Below are positions 11,815-22,733 of a DNA stretch of 64,000 nucleotides, piece by piece (positions within the stretch are counted from its first letter, which is position 1; each line of letters opens with the position of its first letter). This stretch comes from Hedera helix (taxonomy: Eukaryota > Streptophyta > Magnoliopsida > Apiales > Araliaceae), in contig OX359280.1 in NCBI GenBank assembly GCA_947179155.2, positions 8,421,501 through 8,485,500 of the forward strand, in the 5' to 3' direction. Made by a program: the position numbers and the translations under genes. The notes beneath the pieces were generated by a model that had not been told where the DNA came from, made no database searches, and was given only the letters and a program-made list of their open reading frames with translations.

Positions 11815-12626
11815 GCTCTTATACAATGTCCAAATGAAATATTCAGTTACAATTGCCTGGAATCAAGGTCTCCATTTTAGATTCTAAAGTCAAATGAATT
11901 TCCTTACACAAGATAACCTTTTATATCGGTAATTGATTAATGATCATGCCACCACTAATACATTTGTAGTTAATGTTATGAATGTATTTGAAAAAAATAT
12001 TTTTGTTGTGGTTATAGGTGTAAATTCAAAAAATTTGAACAGATGGATTATTAGAGAGATGAACATGGCTATAGTTAAGAATATTCAACTCTTGAGATTT
12101 TATTGATTATGGTATTAAATAAAGGAAATTGATATTATTAGAGTAAAAATGATATTTCTAAATGTTTAAAGTGTTAAGTGTAGTTAAAAAAAATTACAAA
12201 AATGCTGCTAAATTATATTTATTCTGGCAACATTATTTTGTGTTGATAATTTCAATCATCCAAACTAACTAAACGAATATTATAATCAGTTGATAGATGG
12301 TTTAATGGACGCATAACTGTTCTTTTTCAATGACTCAGGATGGGTTAAAAAAAGTTGACAATCCAAAATCAATCCAATGTTACATGCACGAAACTGGTGT
12401 CTCCATGACAGATGCAAGGAACCACATGAAATATTTGATTGAGGAGGCTTGGAAGAATATTAATAAATACCGAGTTGCAGATTCTCAATTCAAACAAGCT
12501 TTCATTGAAACTGCTGTCAACCTTGCAAGGACGGGGCAGCACATGTACCAGCACGGAGATGGCCATGGTAGGGAAGATACTTACGCCATTATAATGTTAC
12601 TTATTGAACCCATTCCCCTTTTTTAA
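5936..12626 (+). CDS. Terpene synthase, TPS-b type (putative plastid monoterpene synthase), seven exons
   Basis: This gene should encode a class I terpene synthase that ionises a prenyl diphosphate, probably geranyl diphosphate in plastids. My exon model is 5936-6127, 6396-6663, 9039-9426, 9723-9941, 10691-10829, 11363-11611 and 12339-12626. All junctions are GT-AG and in phase, giving 1,743 nt or 580 residues, close to family length, with the seven-exon layout typical of angiosperm TPS-a/b genes. The first 40 or so residues are Ser/Thr/Lys-rich and look like a transit peptide. RR41-42 starts an RRX8W motif in which Trp is Ser51. The RDR motif is R298-R300 and the DDIYD motif D335-D339 is intact. 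The NSE/DTE motif is degenerate: N479 and D480 remain, but the Ser/Thr position is Ile483 and the Glu is Gly487. The C-terminal half matches TPS-b consensus (SIQCYMHETG, GDGHG). Intron 2 is 2,375 bp. The product cannot be named, and activity is doubtful because of the metal-site changes. Confidence 0.88.
6664..9038. other. Expanded intron 2 of the terpene synthase, AT-rich with degenerate repeats
   Basis: At 2,375 bp this intron is far longer than the other five (268-749 bp). It contains a LINE-type fragment near 7184-7345. At about 7800-8620 it holds degenerate repeats of a block with AATTATATTATC followed by AATAAGATTTTACTT and TAATAGTAACAAA. The splice sites (GTAATT, TTCTAG) look normal. 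Confidence 0.65.
7184..7345 (-). pseudogene. LINE reverse transcriptase fragment in intron 2
   Basis: The minus strand encodes about 50 residues including KYLGLPSLLGRK, a hallmark of plant L1-type reverse transcriptases just downstream of the catalytic region. A preceding stretch (YFNGNVTNRI) fits the FFSKNV-like block of the same proteins. The frame stops soon after and no other LINE domain is visible, so it is a short dead fragment antisense to the terpene synthase. Confidence 0.55.
9877..9891 (+). other. DDxxD metal-binding motif of the terpene synthase
   Basis: These codons spell DDIYD (residues 335-339) in exon 4, the aspartate-rich Mg2+ site of class I terpene synthases. It is intact. 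Confidence 0.9.
10853..10911. repeat. (CT)n and (TA)n microsatellites in intron 5
   Basis: A CT run (10853-10873) is followed by a TA run (about 10890-10911) just downstream of the exon 5 donor. Confidence 0.9.
10975..11085. repeat. Dispersed repeat, copy 1 (intron 5)
   Basis: This block begins TTGTCAGCCAATTTCAAA and runs through AAGTGAATA, TTCTTATAAT, TAGTGTCG and TTGACTTTT. It has a collinear diverged copy in the same orientation at 12685-12795, just after the stop codon. It may be a small transposable element or a local duplication; no ends were defined. Confidence 0.6.
11761..11810. repeat. (TA)n microsatellite in intron 6
   Basis: A run of 25 TA units lies in the 727 bp intron between exons 6 and 7. 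Confidence 0.95.
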
Positions 12627-12684
12627 ACTATATGTACGAAGAGAAAAAATCAATATTATTTGGCTGAAGTACAATATCTCTCCT

Positions 12685-12795
12685 AATTGTCAGTCAATTT
12701 CAAATAACCCTTCAATTATCAAAGTGAATATTTATATTCTTATAATTTCAACATAGTGTCGATTTTGTTTCTCCCATTGACTTTTTCTTAGATAG
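12685..12795. repeat. Dispersed repeat, copy 2 (3' flank of terpene synthase)
   Basis: TTGTCAGTCAATTTCAAATAACC starts a block collinear with the one in intron 5. It lies within 60-170 bp of the terpene synthase stop codon and may be in the 3' UTR. Confidence 0.6.
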
Positions 12796-13039
12796 CCGCA
12801 ATTTTTCACATGAACGACATGCCATTTGATGAGGATAACATGGTCAAATTAGGAATTTATATAAGGGCAAAATGTAATCAATCTCGAAGATAAGCCTCAT
12901 TGATAGGAGTTTGGAAATTTCTTCATCAATAAACTTTTGTCACTCGAGTGCAATGGTGCGACATTTTTGCCCCACCAATTTGGCTTGAGGATTGACATTC
13001 AGCTTGTGAACCGCCACACTCTATAATACCTCAGAATTT

Positions 13040-13255
13040 TCAAATAATGAAATAAAGATGATTGATGAATCCTTCCTCCAGCAATTTCTTTATCTCCTCC
13101 TTTATCTGTGTTTCGACTTCTGGTGAATAGGTGCGAGGTGCTTGTTTAACTAGTCTAGGCCCTGGGCTTATGTTTAGCTTATGTTCTACCAACTCCTCGT
13201 TGATCACGAACATCTCACTATAGTTCCAAGCGAATACATCCCCATACTCTTTCAA
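13040..13255 (-). pseudogene. Ty3/gypsy polyprotein fragment, start of reverse transcriptase
   Basis: A 71-residue frame contains KEYGDVFAWNYSEM, then VEHKLNI and, near its end, EEIKKLLEEGFI. These match the conserved lead-in to gypsy reverse transcriptase. The catalytic YXDD region is absent. Confidence 0.75.
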
Positions 13256-14170
13256 CAGCTTTACTAGTTCTTCTTTTCAGCTAGCCTTCAACTTCTTATT
13301 GATGTAAATCGGTCTTGGCTTTCATCCTTTTGTTGCCAAATCGACTTCCTCCAATTCATTATGTTGAGGTTTTGGCCCTCAAAGCATTCTAGAGTTGGTT
13401 CTACTTTTTGTAACACAGTCTATTTCTCCTCACTACTATTGGAGTGGGGGATACCTTCTAAGCCTTCAGGTTTGAGTGTACCTTCGGACTCTTTCCCCTC
13501 ACATCGTCATAAGAAAAACACTATCTTTCCATCGGGTCTAACAACCTGCTCCCATTCTATCTTCTGGTTTTCTTTCCTTTGTCAAACTCTAATTGGGTTG
13601 TCCGTTTGGCATTGGTTACATTTATGGCATCTTCTGGGCCTACTACCAACTTTCTTTGTTCTTTCTCATCGTTTTCTAGATCTACTACTACTAGTTTCTT
13701 GTCGTTGGAATATGAACCTTATTCTGAGGTTGGTATCTTTTCTTCCTTCTTTATAAACACAAACTTGTCTTCCTATACCTTCTCCTAACTTGTTAGCCTT
13801 AGGGAATCAGGCTTAGCAATATTGTTTTCTCCTTATTCTGTTGCATTATCAAAGAAAACTTCCACTACGATGTGTGCCTCTTCCGGTGCAAAGGGATTCC
13901 TTGTTGTGGGTATTCTGTCTTCCTTCCCTTTCCAAATTATTTTCATGCATTGATGGTAAACTGACGATACCACGCCATAATCATTTTGTCATGCCCTTCC
14001 CAGTAACACGTGGTATGTTACATCACTTTATGTTACATGGAACATCACAGGTCCCCTAATCTTTTCCACCTGCATATCTACCTTTATATGTACAAGGAAC
14101 CCTAGTTGGCGAACCTTGCGATGCTCATTCTTTCTTTAACAATCCTCTTCTCTAGTAAACCTAGTTGTTA

Positions 14171-14222
14171 GAACACATTGTAGGGCATGATATTTACAGA
14201 TGCACCATTATCGATGAATGCC
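14171..14222 (-). pseudogene. Retrotransposon aspartic protease active-site fragment
   Basis: The minus-strand translation gives AFIDNGASVNIMPYNVF then a stop. D-[NTSG]-G-A-S is the active-site pattern of Tat/Athila-type retroelement proteases. It sits correctly between the gag and RT pieces. Confidence 0.65.
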
Positions 14223-14647
14223 CTTCGCACTTCCATACCATTGATTATTGATGTCACGTACAGTGGTCTGTTATGATGGTACTTCACCTTCTTATCAGCT
14301 TTGGAAAAAGAGATTTTGTTCTCTTTCTCCTCCGCCGTTTTCACAAACCTTTTGCTTACTGCTATAAAAGTCTCATGTGTTTCGATAGGTTTAATAATTT
14401 CCCTGGTTGCCTCTATTCTTGACTCCTACGACAAACATATCTGATCAAAAAATCTTCTAAACTTCACTCCATTCATCAATACAGTCACTTGCAAGCTAGG
14501 ATCAGGAACATCTTTCATCTCCTCCATCATTTCTGCATTCTCTGTCATCTCCATCTCTCTTCGTTCTAGTGCTTCACTATGTATGATAGTGTTGAATGTT
14601 TCTTTTCCTTTATGGTTAGGCAGTGGCTTGTCCAACACGTTGTTTCC

Positions 14648-14839
14648 CTATCCTAACTCGATTTCACCTGCTGTTAACTTTTCATGGTAGATTATTCTCA
14701 ATCTATAACAGTCCATAGTGCAATGTCCTGCACATTGATGATATATGCAGAAGTCCGGTCTCCTCTTCATTTCTTCAGCTATCTTAAATCTAGGCCTTGG
14801 AGGCTTCACCACTCCATGTTCTACCCACTGCTCATACAA
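14648..14839 (-). pseudogene. Gag nucleocapsid zinc-knuckle fragment
   Basis: A 63-residue frame includes CIYHQCAGHCTMDCYRLR, a Cys/His zinc-knuckle variant found in the gag of Tat/Athila-type elements, where the spacing differs from the classic CCHC knuckle. The frame ends before protease. Confidence 0.7.
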
Positions 14840-15061
14840 ATTTCAAAATGCCTTTTTCACTACAAGTGATTGCCTTCAAGATTAGCAGTCCCAAATACTT
14901 TATTCCCGACTTTCCTCTGTTTCTTCCATCCTTCTCAATCCTTTTACTCTTGCCCCATGTGGTTTTTGCTAAGAATCTGCTAAAGTCACTATAGTTGTTC
15001 TCTTTCCCTTCCACATAACAGTTGCATGATCCGCAAACAACGATACAATTCATCCCAAGTC

Positions 15062-15598
15062 CTATGCAAATGATGAAAGTGCTAAAAATGGATCACAGAC
15101 TTTGGTAATAAGATGAGGCTTGAAGGCATTAAGAGCTCTATTGTTGCATATGCTCACTAGGTTCTTTTCTTCAATCGGCTCTACACATTTTTGTGTTTGA
15201 ACTCTAAATCTATCCACATAATCAGATAACTCCTCATTTGGCTCATGTTCGAATCTCATTAACTCCACAATAATTACCTGTTTTTGAACATAAAAAAAAA
15301 TCTTAAAAAATTATAATTTTAAATCGTCTTAATCCTGGACTGATCTCTTCTCTAAATTGTAGTAGTAACTGAAGGCACCATCTATCAACGTTTTGTTGAA
15401 CTCTCTCAATAAGAGGTTGTGGTTGCTTACTTCATCATAGGTTAACCATGGGGGCATCGATTCCAAAAACTTGGTAATGTTCTCCCTAGAATTCCCTTTC
15501 TCCCAATTATACTTCGAAAACTGTAGAGGGTGTTCAACATATTGTGTTGGGTAAGGTTGTCTTCGAATATATGTCAAGTAAGGAGGGATAAAGTCCAA
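15062..15598 (-). pseudogene. Gag capsid fragments
   Basis: Two short minus-strand frames (15329-15598 and 15062-15268) read as gag. The first has a GAFSYYYNLEKRSVQD-like end and the second an ELMRFEHEPNEELSDYVDRF block, the usual retrotransposon gag pattern of a Q/E-rich block followed by SL.DY..RF. Stops and a frame break at about 15270-15330 separate them. Confidence 0.65.
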
Positions 15599-16233
15599 TT
15601 TGAGGGTCTGGTTGTCTGTCTACAGAGTTGATTGATCACATCTATCATGTCTTATTTGGCCACATATTAGATTGGTGTATGAATCATTGGGGGAATTATT
15701 GTATATTGACGCATTGTCGATGTATGCGATAAAGAGATTGGTTGATGCACACTTGCATTGTGTAAGACTTGTTGGCTTGGTCGTTGGGTATGCCTTGGAA
15801 TGGGAAAAATTGGTACTTGTGAAAATGTTGGGAGTGTGATTGGAATGATCATTGGTTAAGGCTAGCTCGGCTCTATTTGGAGTTGTGGTATGTCACCACT
15901 GTTCTGGGGTTCGATATTGATGATGGGAATTTGCTAGCCTTTTATTGTTGGAGGCGTATTCTGATTGTCCACATTATTATTATCCAATCCCGTCTGCATT
16001 GCTTGTGAACTCCCTAAAAACATGGCTTGAAAAGTTGGGATCTGCATCAATTATTAGCAAAAAACCCTCATCTCCTCTTGTTGTTTTTGCATTTCCAACA
16101 TCATTGACATTATCATTCCCTTCACTCGCCTCTTCAACACTTTTAGCATCTCCCACAGCACAACATTCATCGTCGTTTGATCTCCCATTATTTCATTGCC
16201 TTGCATGGTGTTGGTTGGTTGTTGCTCAGCCAT

Positions 16234-17928
16234 TGGTGGTGAAGTTGAACTTCCTTCTAAAGCTTCTTCTAGGGCTGGTCTATCTATGTCTCGATATGCG
16301 CCTTCAAAAGCTTGGTTTGATCGCCTTGAAGCTATTTAAGTGAAGTTGTTATTCTCAGAGGGCAAAAAAGTGATCTAGAATGAGGGATTGAATAGATCAA
16401 TTCTTTTTCAAAGAAACTTATTTATTTAATAAGGCACATTTACCAAATAATTAAACTATTATGATTAGCACAACGGAAATGGTAATTTTGTAAAAACCCC
16501 TTTCTAATCTAAGATAAAGAATTAATAATTCTGATTTTAAGTAATGCTACTGAAAAGTTATTACAAGATACAAAACAATTATAATAGTTATGATGAAAGA
16601 AGTTAAATAGACAGAAGGAGACATAGAGATTTTTAAGTGGTTCGGAGTACAAAGATCTCCTAGTTTGCACTTCTGCATTTCTAGCAGAAAATCCACTAAA
16701 GATATATAAGGATCACTGAAACCAAATCACTAAGATCTTATTACAACATTGAATCACTTGGATTCCTTAAAGTCATTTAGACTTGGCAAAGGTCACTAAG
16801 ATTAAGGTTCACTAAGAACCACTACAACTAGACACTAAATCCATCCCACTTAGGGTATGATTCACTTAGAATCAGACGAGTCATTAAGTCTCGTCTTTCG
16901 CTACTATTGATGAAGGTGGTTAATGTACTACTAAGTTGGCGTTAAGTTCTCTTAATATGATAGAACTTAGTAGCTGAATGATTTCTCCTTGGCGTTGATC
17001 TCTAAAGCCGTTGGATATATTTTCTCTTCTACTCTGACTTGTTTGAAATTATTGTTCAATCGATCCTCCAAAACCTAAAGTAGTTTTGGGTTAGGATATC
17101 ATCTTCTCAAGATCGATCTTCTACTTTCCTTTTTCACTCTATGATTTCAATAACTCTCTTTCTCGTCTGTTTCAGCTCTCTCTCTCTCTATGTTAGCAAC
17201 CTATTCTTTCTTTCTTTGAATTTCAAATGAGATTTTCTATTTATAGAGAGATGTATGTTGATGGCCCATTGAAAAGTAGCCGTTACTTCATTTGATACTT
17301 TGATCCTAGAAGATCTCTGATGTTGACATTTATAGATAAGTGTCAGCTTGCTTTCAGCTTTGTCTTCTTTTTTAGTATGCTAAAAATAAAAATCACGTGA
17401 TTGACGTCATACTACCAAAATAGTTGTTAAACACAACATTTTTTAATCTTCATTTTTAACTTAGTATGACCAGCAGACGTCTTGAAGTTCTCACCCTTCA
17501 GATCATCCTGGTGTTAGTCCACTGTCAGACCTATTATACTCTATGATCTTACTAATCGTAAAGTACCATGGAAATTGTAGAGTGTTTGTCTTGGTTGACT
17601 TTACGATCTTCTTCTATCTTATGATTGCAAAGTTAACTTTATGATCTTCATCTATCTTACAATTGTAGAGTTAACTTTACAATCTTTATCTACCTTACGA
17701 CTGCAAAGTTAACTTTACGATCTTTATCTGCCTTACGATTGGAACATATTCTGTGATCCTTATAATTTGCTCTATTAACTCTGAAATTTTTCTATGATCT
17801 TTATATATTCTACGATATTTTCAATCTTTAAGTGTATCTTTTAGTTCAATTTGCTCAACGATTCTTAAGCTCTACGATCTTGCATTCTACTATTTGATTT
17901 TGACTTTGTTGGATAAGCTTAGTTCACT
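16234..17928 (-). mobile_element. Leader/LTR-like region of minus-strand retroelement(s)
   Basis: No gene is visible. A minus-strand TATA box (CTATAAATAG, 17238-17247) is present, as in an LTR. 17480-17928 is rich in TTACGATCTT/TCTACGATCTT words that recur at 32690-32960 on the other side of the insertion block, suggesting that both are pieces of one older element split by insertions at 17929. Boundaries are not resolved. Confidence 0.4.
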
Positions 17929-19266
17929 TGTAACGACCCCGAAATTCGAACCATATTCTTACCTTAAATTTTGTATTTATGATACATTATCTTTCTTACG
18001 TCCAAATTTTGGTCCGTTAATAAATCTTTAATTACCTTCTTTAATCCCTTGATTGATTTATAAATCATCAATTACCAAATTTTTGATATAAATTTTTTCT
18101 TTTTCTTGATTCAATCGTTGTATTAAAACATTTGGATATTTAAAAACTTAATTTCTCGATCCTAGTCCCTGGATCGCAACCTTTACTTTTTCTTTCTATC
18201 ATCATTATCGTAAAGATCAATAATCAAATTCAATGTTGTTTATATCCATCCGATATTCTTTGTTTCATGATTCATAACTAGTTATATAATAGTCTGTATC
18301 ATTATAATCCTCTCGAATAATTTTGGTACACAACTTTAACTTTTATTATATCCAAATTCAACATATATGTGCATACAACTCATCACAATAAAATTGGCAA
18401 ATTTTTCCGCATTAAATTATAATATAACAGTTACAGTTCCAACCTTCTAAATAATTCATCTCTAACATAATCTGGTATTCCTGAAATTCAATTCTTAACC
18501 TACAAAAGTTTAATTTAAGCAAGTAATGAGCACAACGGCTCAACAAGTTCAACAGTTTATGCGTCACGTAGCACGTACCTTAATATGTTCGGTGTGTGTC
18601 ATACATCACGTGCTTGTGCTTCTACTATAGCAATATATCTCATATTATTGCACAAAGTACACATAGTTGTCATATTATCCACGTATCACATAACACATAA
18701 TTCATATGCATTTGACAAGCTTTAACATATTATAACATTTAAACATTTAACATAAAAGGACTGAAGAACTTGCCTAAAGTCCAATTAATTAATTTGATAG
18801 CTCAAACCCCTTTTTCGATCAACCTATGATCATAAAATAATCAAATAATAATTATTTATCTTCTCGTGATATTCATTAATATCATTTATAATGTAATTAA
18901 CTCTACCCGACCCTTTAATTTTAGGGTATTGGGTTAATTATTAATTAATATGGTTAATTATATTAATCTCGTTCTTCAATATATTAATTTAACTTAATAT
19001 CAAATACCTTCAATACGGACAACCCGGCTCATCGGATAAATTTTAGCCTATCTGGTTGTCCAAAAATTTTATTCTAACCATTTTCTAACATTTAAACTCA
19101 TTAGATTAATATTTAAAATATTTAAATATTAATCCCCAATATTTAATATTTTTACAAAAATATTAATTTTAATGTCCAAACATTATTTCTATATTTTTGG
19201 TCTTTTTCTATAATTTTCTATGATTTTTAAATAATTTTAAACATTTATTTCATTAAAAATCACTTC

Positions 19267-19410
19267 TGAGGGCATTTTGATAATTTCTGCGCCCTTAGGG
19301 ACACATTCGGTATTTCCCGGAAAGCCCAGGGGCATTTTCGTAATTTCAGCAACGTTAGGGACACAACTGAAATTTTTCGGCAAGTCCAGGGATATAATCG
19401 TAATTTCAGC
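19267..19410. repeat. About 60 bp tandem repeat (2.5 copies)
   Basis: The block GGGCATTTTCGTAATTTC followed by a TTAGGGACACA segment recurs at roughly 60 bp spacing (start near 19271, 19331 and 19389). In translation it gives an ISA.LGT repeat, but the frame is not a gene. Confidence 0.75.
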
Positions 19411-19455
19411 GCAAAAGTCAGCAGCGCATTGCGCGCGCTATGCTTTCGTCATCTT

Positions 19456-19617
19456 AAAACGACGTCGTTTCATGCCTTGCTTCCGGAAAGTTGGCCTCAC
19501 GCATAGCGCGGCCCTAACCTTATCTCAAAACGACACCGTTTTATCGCGGCTTCCGGAAAATTGGCCTCGCGCATGGCGCGGCCCTTACCCCCGCATACCA
19601 TCAAAACGACGTCGTTT
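19456..19617. repeat. Three tandem units with AAAACGACGTCGTTT palindrome
   Basis: AAAACGACGTCGTTT occurs at 19456-19470 and 19603-19617, with a variant (AAAACGACACCGTTT) at 19527-19541. Spacing is 71 and 76 bp, and each is followed by GCTTCCGGAAA or TTTCTGGAAGA. The core holds GACGTC, an ACGT-type bZIP-like site. CG-rich words stand out against the AT-rich LTR. Confidence 0.8.
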
Positions 19618-20091
19618 CTGCTTAGTTTCTGGAAGAAAAAAAAAAGCTGCCTCTGCGCAATGCGCGGACAGCCTAACCTTTCTTCTTCCTTATTTTCGAA
19701 AACAGTAGCCAGCCACAACCCATTTAATCCAACTTTTCTCCAATTTTCTACTACAATATAACTCTAAAAATCATGTAATTCATACATATATATCCAAAAA
19801 TTATTTGGAATAATTATTCTAATTATTTACAATTTTTTCAACAAATTATTTTAACACTAACAATACATGAATAATTCAAATGATTTAATTATTTTACCTT
19901 CTTTGAAGCTTTTTCTTCCCTTGTTTGTACCAAAATTATTCTCTTTCTTTGATGGCTATGGTGGTTGTCGGTGGCGTAAGGTGGCGGTGATGACTTTCGG
20001 AAAACATGGTGGTGGTGATGAGAGAAGAGATAGTGTTTATTCTTTTGTTTTGTTTTTCCTTCTTTTCTCCTTCTTTTTCTTTTAATCCTTC

Positions 20092-20115
20092 TACACACAC
20101 ACACACACACACACA
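20092..20115. repeat. (AC)n microsatellite
   Basis: A run of about 12 AC units is followed by a short AT run. Confidence 0.9.
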
Positions 20116-21210
20116 TACATATATATATAATGTATGAATTATTCTTAAAACTTTTCCATGTCCACCGCCCACAATAACTGACCTTAGCCTTCTCGTATGT
20201 TCCAAAATTACATGCAAATTAATTAATTTAATACATTACGTAATTATATCGTGTAATAAATATTTTATATAATGTATATAAAATATATATTTTAATTCAC
20301 TAAAAATTATAACATGATTTATGAGTAATATTAATACCACTTTTGGATACTTTACTTGACAAATTTTGTACACGCATAATGCATGCATGTAATTAAATGA
20401 GGTAATTTATACCTCCAAAAATCATAAAATAATTCATATAACTTATAAAAATTATTTTTCATAATTTTTCACTCCGTTACTTGGACAACATGTTACATTA
20501 ACATGTTCACGTTTTCGAAATATTATTTTTCATAAAAGTCATAATAATTCCATTATACATAATTATAATTTTTAATAACTTAAAGCATTCGTTTTTCTTA
20601 TTTATTATTCAATTTCTTTAATATTTACAATAATTTCTTTATATATAAATTATACAATTTAATATTATATAATTTATATATTTACATTCTCCTTTCTTAA
20701 ATTCCTCCATAATTATCAATTAATCAATAATTTCACATTTATTAACTCTCTCATTATTTTAATTCTCTTATATAAATTATATAATTTATCCTTATATAAT
20801 TTATATAATTATAATTTTCTTTAAACATCACTTTAATTTTCTTATATAAATTATATAATTTATTATTATATAATTTATATAATTACATTTCTTCTCAATG
20901 AATTTCTAAATTTTCACCATAATTCCTAATTAAATCTAAAATCAATAATTACAATTTTATTAACTTCCTCATTCGCTTTTCATTTAAAATTGGATTAATT
21001 TAATTATTAATCCTTTTACTTCCATAATTAATAACATTTATAATTATCACCATTTGTCATCATCTTTATACCGATTTAATTTACCAATTAAATTCCTTCA
21101 CTCACTTTAAATCACATATAATTCACCTATAATTTAACAAACTTGATAATTCTGTTAATTAATTTCTTATTTAATTTTATTAAGAAAATTCAAAAATTCG
21201 AGTCCTCGCA

Positions 21211-22195
21211 TTCTTCTCCCCTTAACAGGATTCTGTCCCCGGAATCATAATTACCGTAATAATTATACGTATTTTATTTATAGTACCTTGCAATACCTTT
21301 ATCTTGATAAATCACAACTATATCTATAATAATCATATATTTCCTCGTTAATTTTCATAATTCACATGGATAACACCATAATGGTCATAACTGTCAGAAT
21401 ATTCAATTCTTAACTAAATGTATAATTTCTTTATAATATTTCTTGATGCACTTATCAAGATAATTTCTCATTCTCTGAAAATTTCATTTCTTTAATCATA
21501 CTTACCTTTACTCAATCCGCTTATTTTATATTCTCTATTCCACCTTATTGATACTTTACACATTCATCCTTCTTTTCTTAACTCATATAAATCTTCTTCA
21601 TATTTCATAATTCATTCCTTAATACCTTTATCATTCAACACTAGGTTCTAACCGTTAACCTTCACTTAATTCATCATAATATTTATTTAAAATTATTCTA
21701 AAATCCTGAGTGTCACATCACTTCCTGAGAACCAAGTCTTCTTCTTTTGTAAACTTGGACTAAGGTCTTTCTCAAGTTCATTTTCTTCTTCTTAATCAGT
21801 TTTCCCTTATTCGGACACTTGCTGTCTGCAAGATTGTAGATTCCACTGCCTTTATTAAGTGCATTTCTTTTGTTGTAGTGGATATCATGTATCCCCTTCT
21901 TCTGATAACCAGGTCATTGTTGAATAATACTCTATTTCTCAACTTCTTCGACTGGTTTACCTCATACTACTTCTTGCTGTAGAACTCTTAATGAGGACAT
22001 CCCAATTATGTGTTGTAGTGAATCTATCTCTCAATGCCATTGACATTCAAATTTTTGATATGTAGCACTGATACAACTCAACAATGATGCAACTCTGCCT
22101 TCTAAAGTAGCTCAATAATACTAAGTGACTCAATGATCTGATAATATTCAGTTCAGCTTCATTATGCAATCTTGAGCGTAATTATCAAGAAATTA
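21211..22195 (-). mobile_element. Remnant of gypsy 3' internal region with a second LTR-start-like site
   Basis: PPT-like and TTCCGGGGACAGAAT sequences (21211-21241, minus) adjoin the LTR. A further possible LTR start, TGTGACACTCAGGATT on the minus strand near 21719, suggests another element fragment. No intact polyprotein frame remains. Confidence 0.4.
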
Positions 22196-22733
22196 TAAAT
22201 AATAATATATTAATAGAAATGAGGGATTATTTAAAACTTTATGTGCACTTATGTGCGTATGAGTGATTTTATGATAAAAATGATATATAGTTGGTTAATT
22301 CAGTAATTTGAATTAATTATGAATTTAAGGAAGGAGTAAAGATAAATATTTAAATTATGAGAATTATATGACAAGCATGAGTTATCAATTAACTAAGCTT
22401 GAAAGAATAAGCCTTGTGTGGCATATATAATAAATAATAATGGTATATGTAGGATGATGAATTAATCAAGTAATGAATTAATTCATGAAATGAGGATTAA
22501 TGTATATCGTGGATGAGAACTAAATAATTTATGAATTAAATTCATGACAAAGATTTATTAAGTCCAAGTGATTATGTGAACAAGTCTAGTGGGGAATTAT
22601 TAGTGGTTAGCCCAATACATGTGTGTTTAAAGTAGGAATTATGGACCTAACCTTTTATATATTAATGAGATTGGTAAGAGAAATATTGTAGTCATAAGCT
22701 TTAGTCCATATGAGAGTTAAATTGAGCCCAACA
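22196..22733 (+). mobile_element. Left part of an older plus-strand LTR, split by the insertion at 22734
   Basis: This AT-rich non-coding DNA becomes continuous with 29022 onward once the element 22734-29016 and one CAACA copy are removed. The exact LTR start is not identified. Confidence 0.4.
22729..22733. other. Target site duplication CAACA (left)
   Basis: It matches the CAACA at 29017-29021 on the other side of the element. Confidence 0.93.

Larger units (their letters stand above)
12880..16233 (-). mobile_element. Decayed Ty3/gypsy element, gag-protease-RT remnant (minus)
   Basis: Read from high to low coordinates, the minus strand carries in order a gag N-terminus (ATG at 16233), gag capsid-like pieces (15598-15062), a zinc knuckle (14839-14648), a protease active site near 14222-14171 (FIDNGASVNIMP), and an N-terminal RT piece (13255-13040). 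All are in different short frames broken by stops. The gag-pro-RT order and the D-N-G-A-S protease site fit Tat/Athila-type Ty3/gypsy. RT core, RNase H and integrase are missing, so the element is truncated near 12880. Confidence 0.75.
17929..21210 (-). mobile_element. LTR of about 3.28 kb, Ty3/gypsy, minus orientation
   Basis: On the plus strand the block begins TGTAACGACCCCG (17929) and ends GAGTCCTCGCA (21210). On the minus strand it therefore starts TGCGAGGACTCG right after a polypurine tract (AAGGGGAGAA) and a TTCCGGGGACAGAAT block, typical of the 3' end of Del/Tekay-like internal regions. The five bases before 17929 are TCACT; no matching duplication was found, so this looks like a 3' LTR whose partner is lost. 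It holds GC-rich tandem repeats at 19267-19617 and AT-rich DNA elsewhere. No protein is encoded. Confidence 0.65.

Noticed and set aside
12369..12566. 65-codon minus-strand frame
   Set aside because: Antisense shadow of terpene synthase exon 7.
13361..13788. 131- and 69-codon plus-strand frames
   Set aside because: Antisense to the minus-strand gypsy remnant; no plus-strand domain.
15945..16343. 132-codon plus-strand frame
   Set aside because: Antisense to the gag N-terminus that reads on the minus strand from 16233.
19277..19708. 143-codon plus-strand frame with internal repeats
   Set aside because: It is the translation of LTR tandem repeats rather than a gene.
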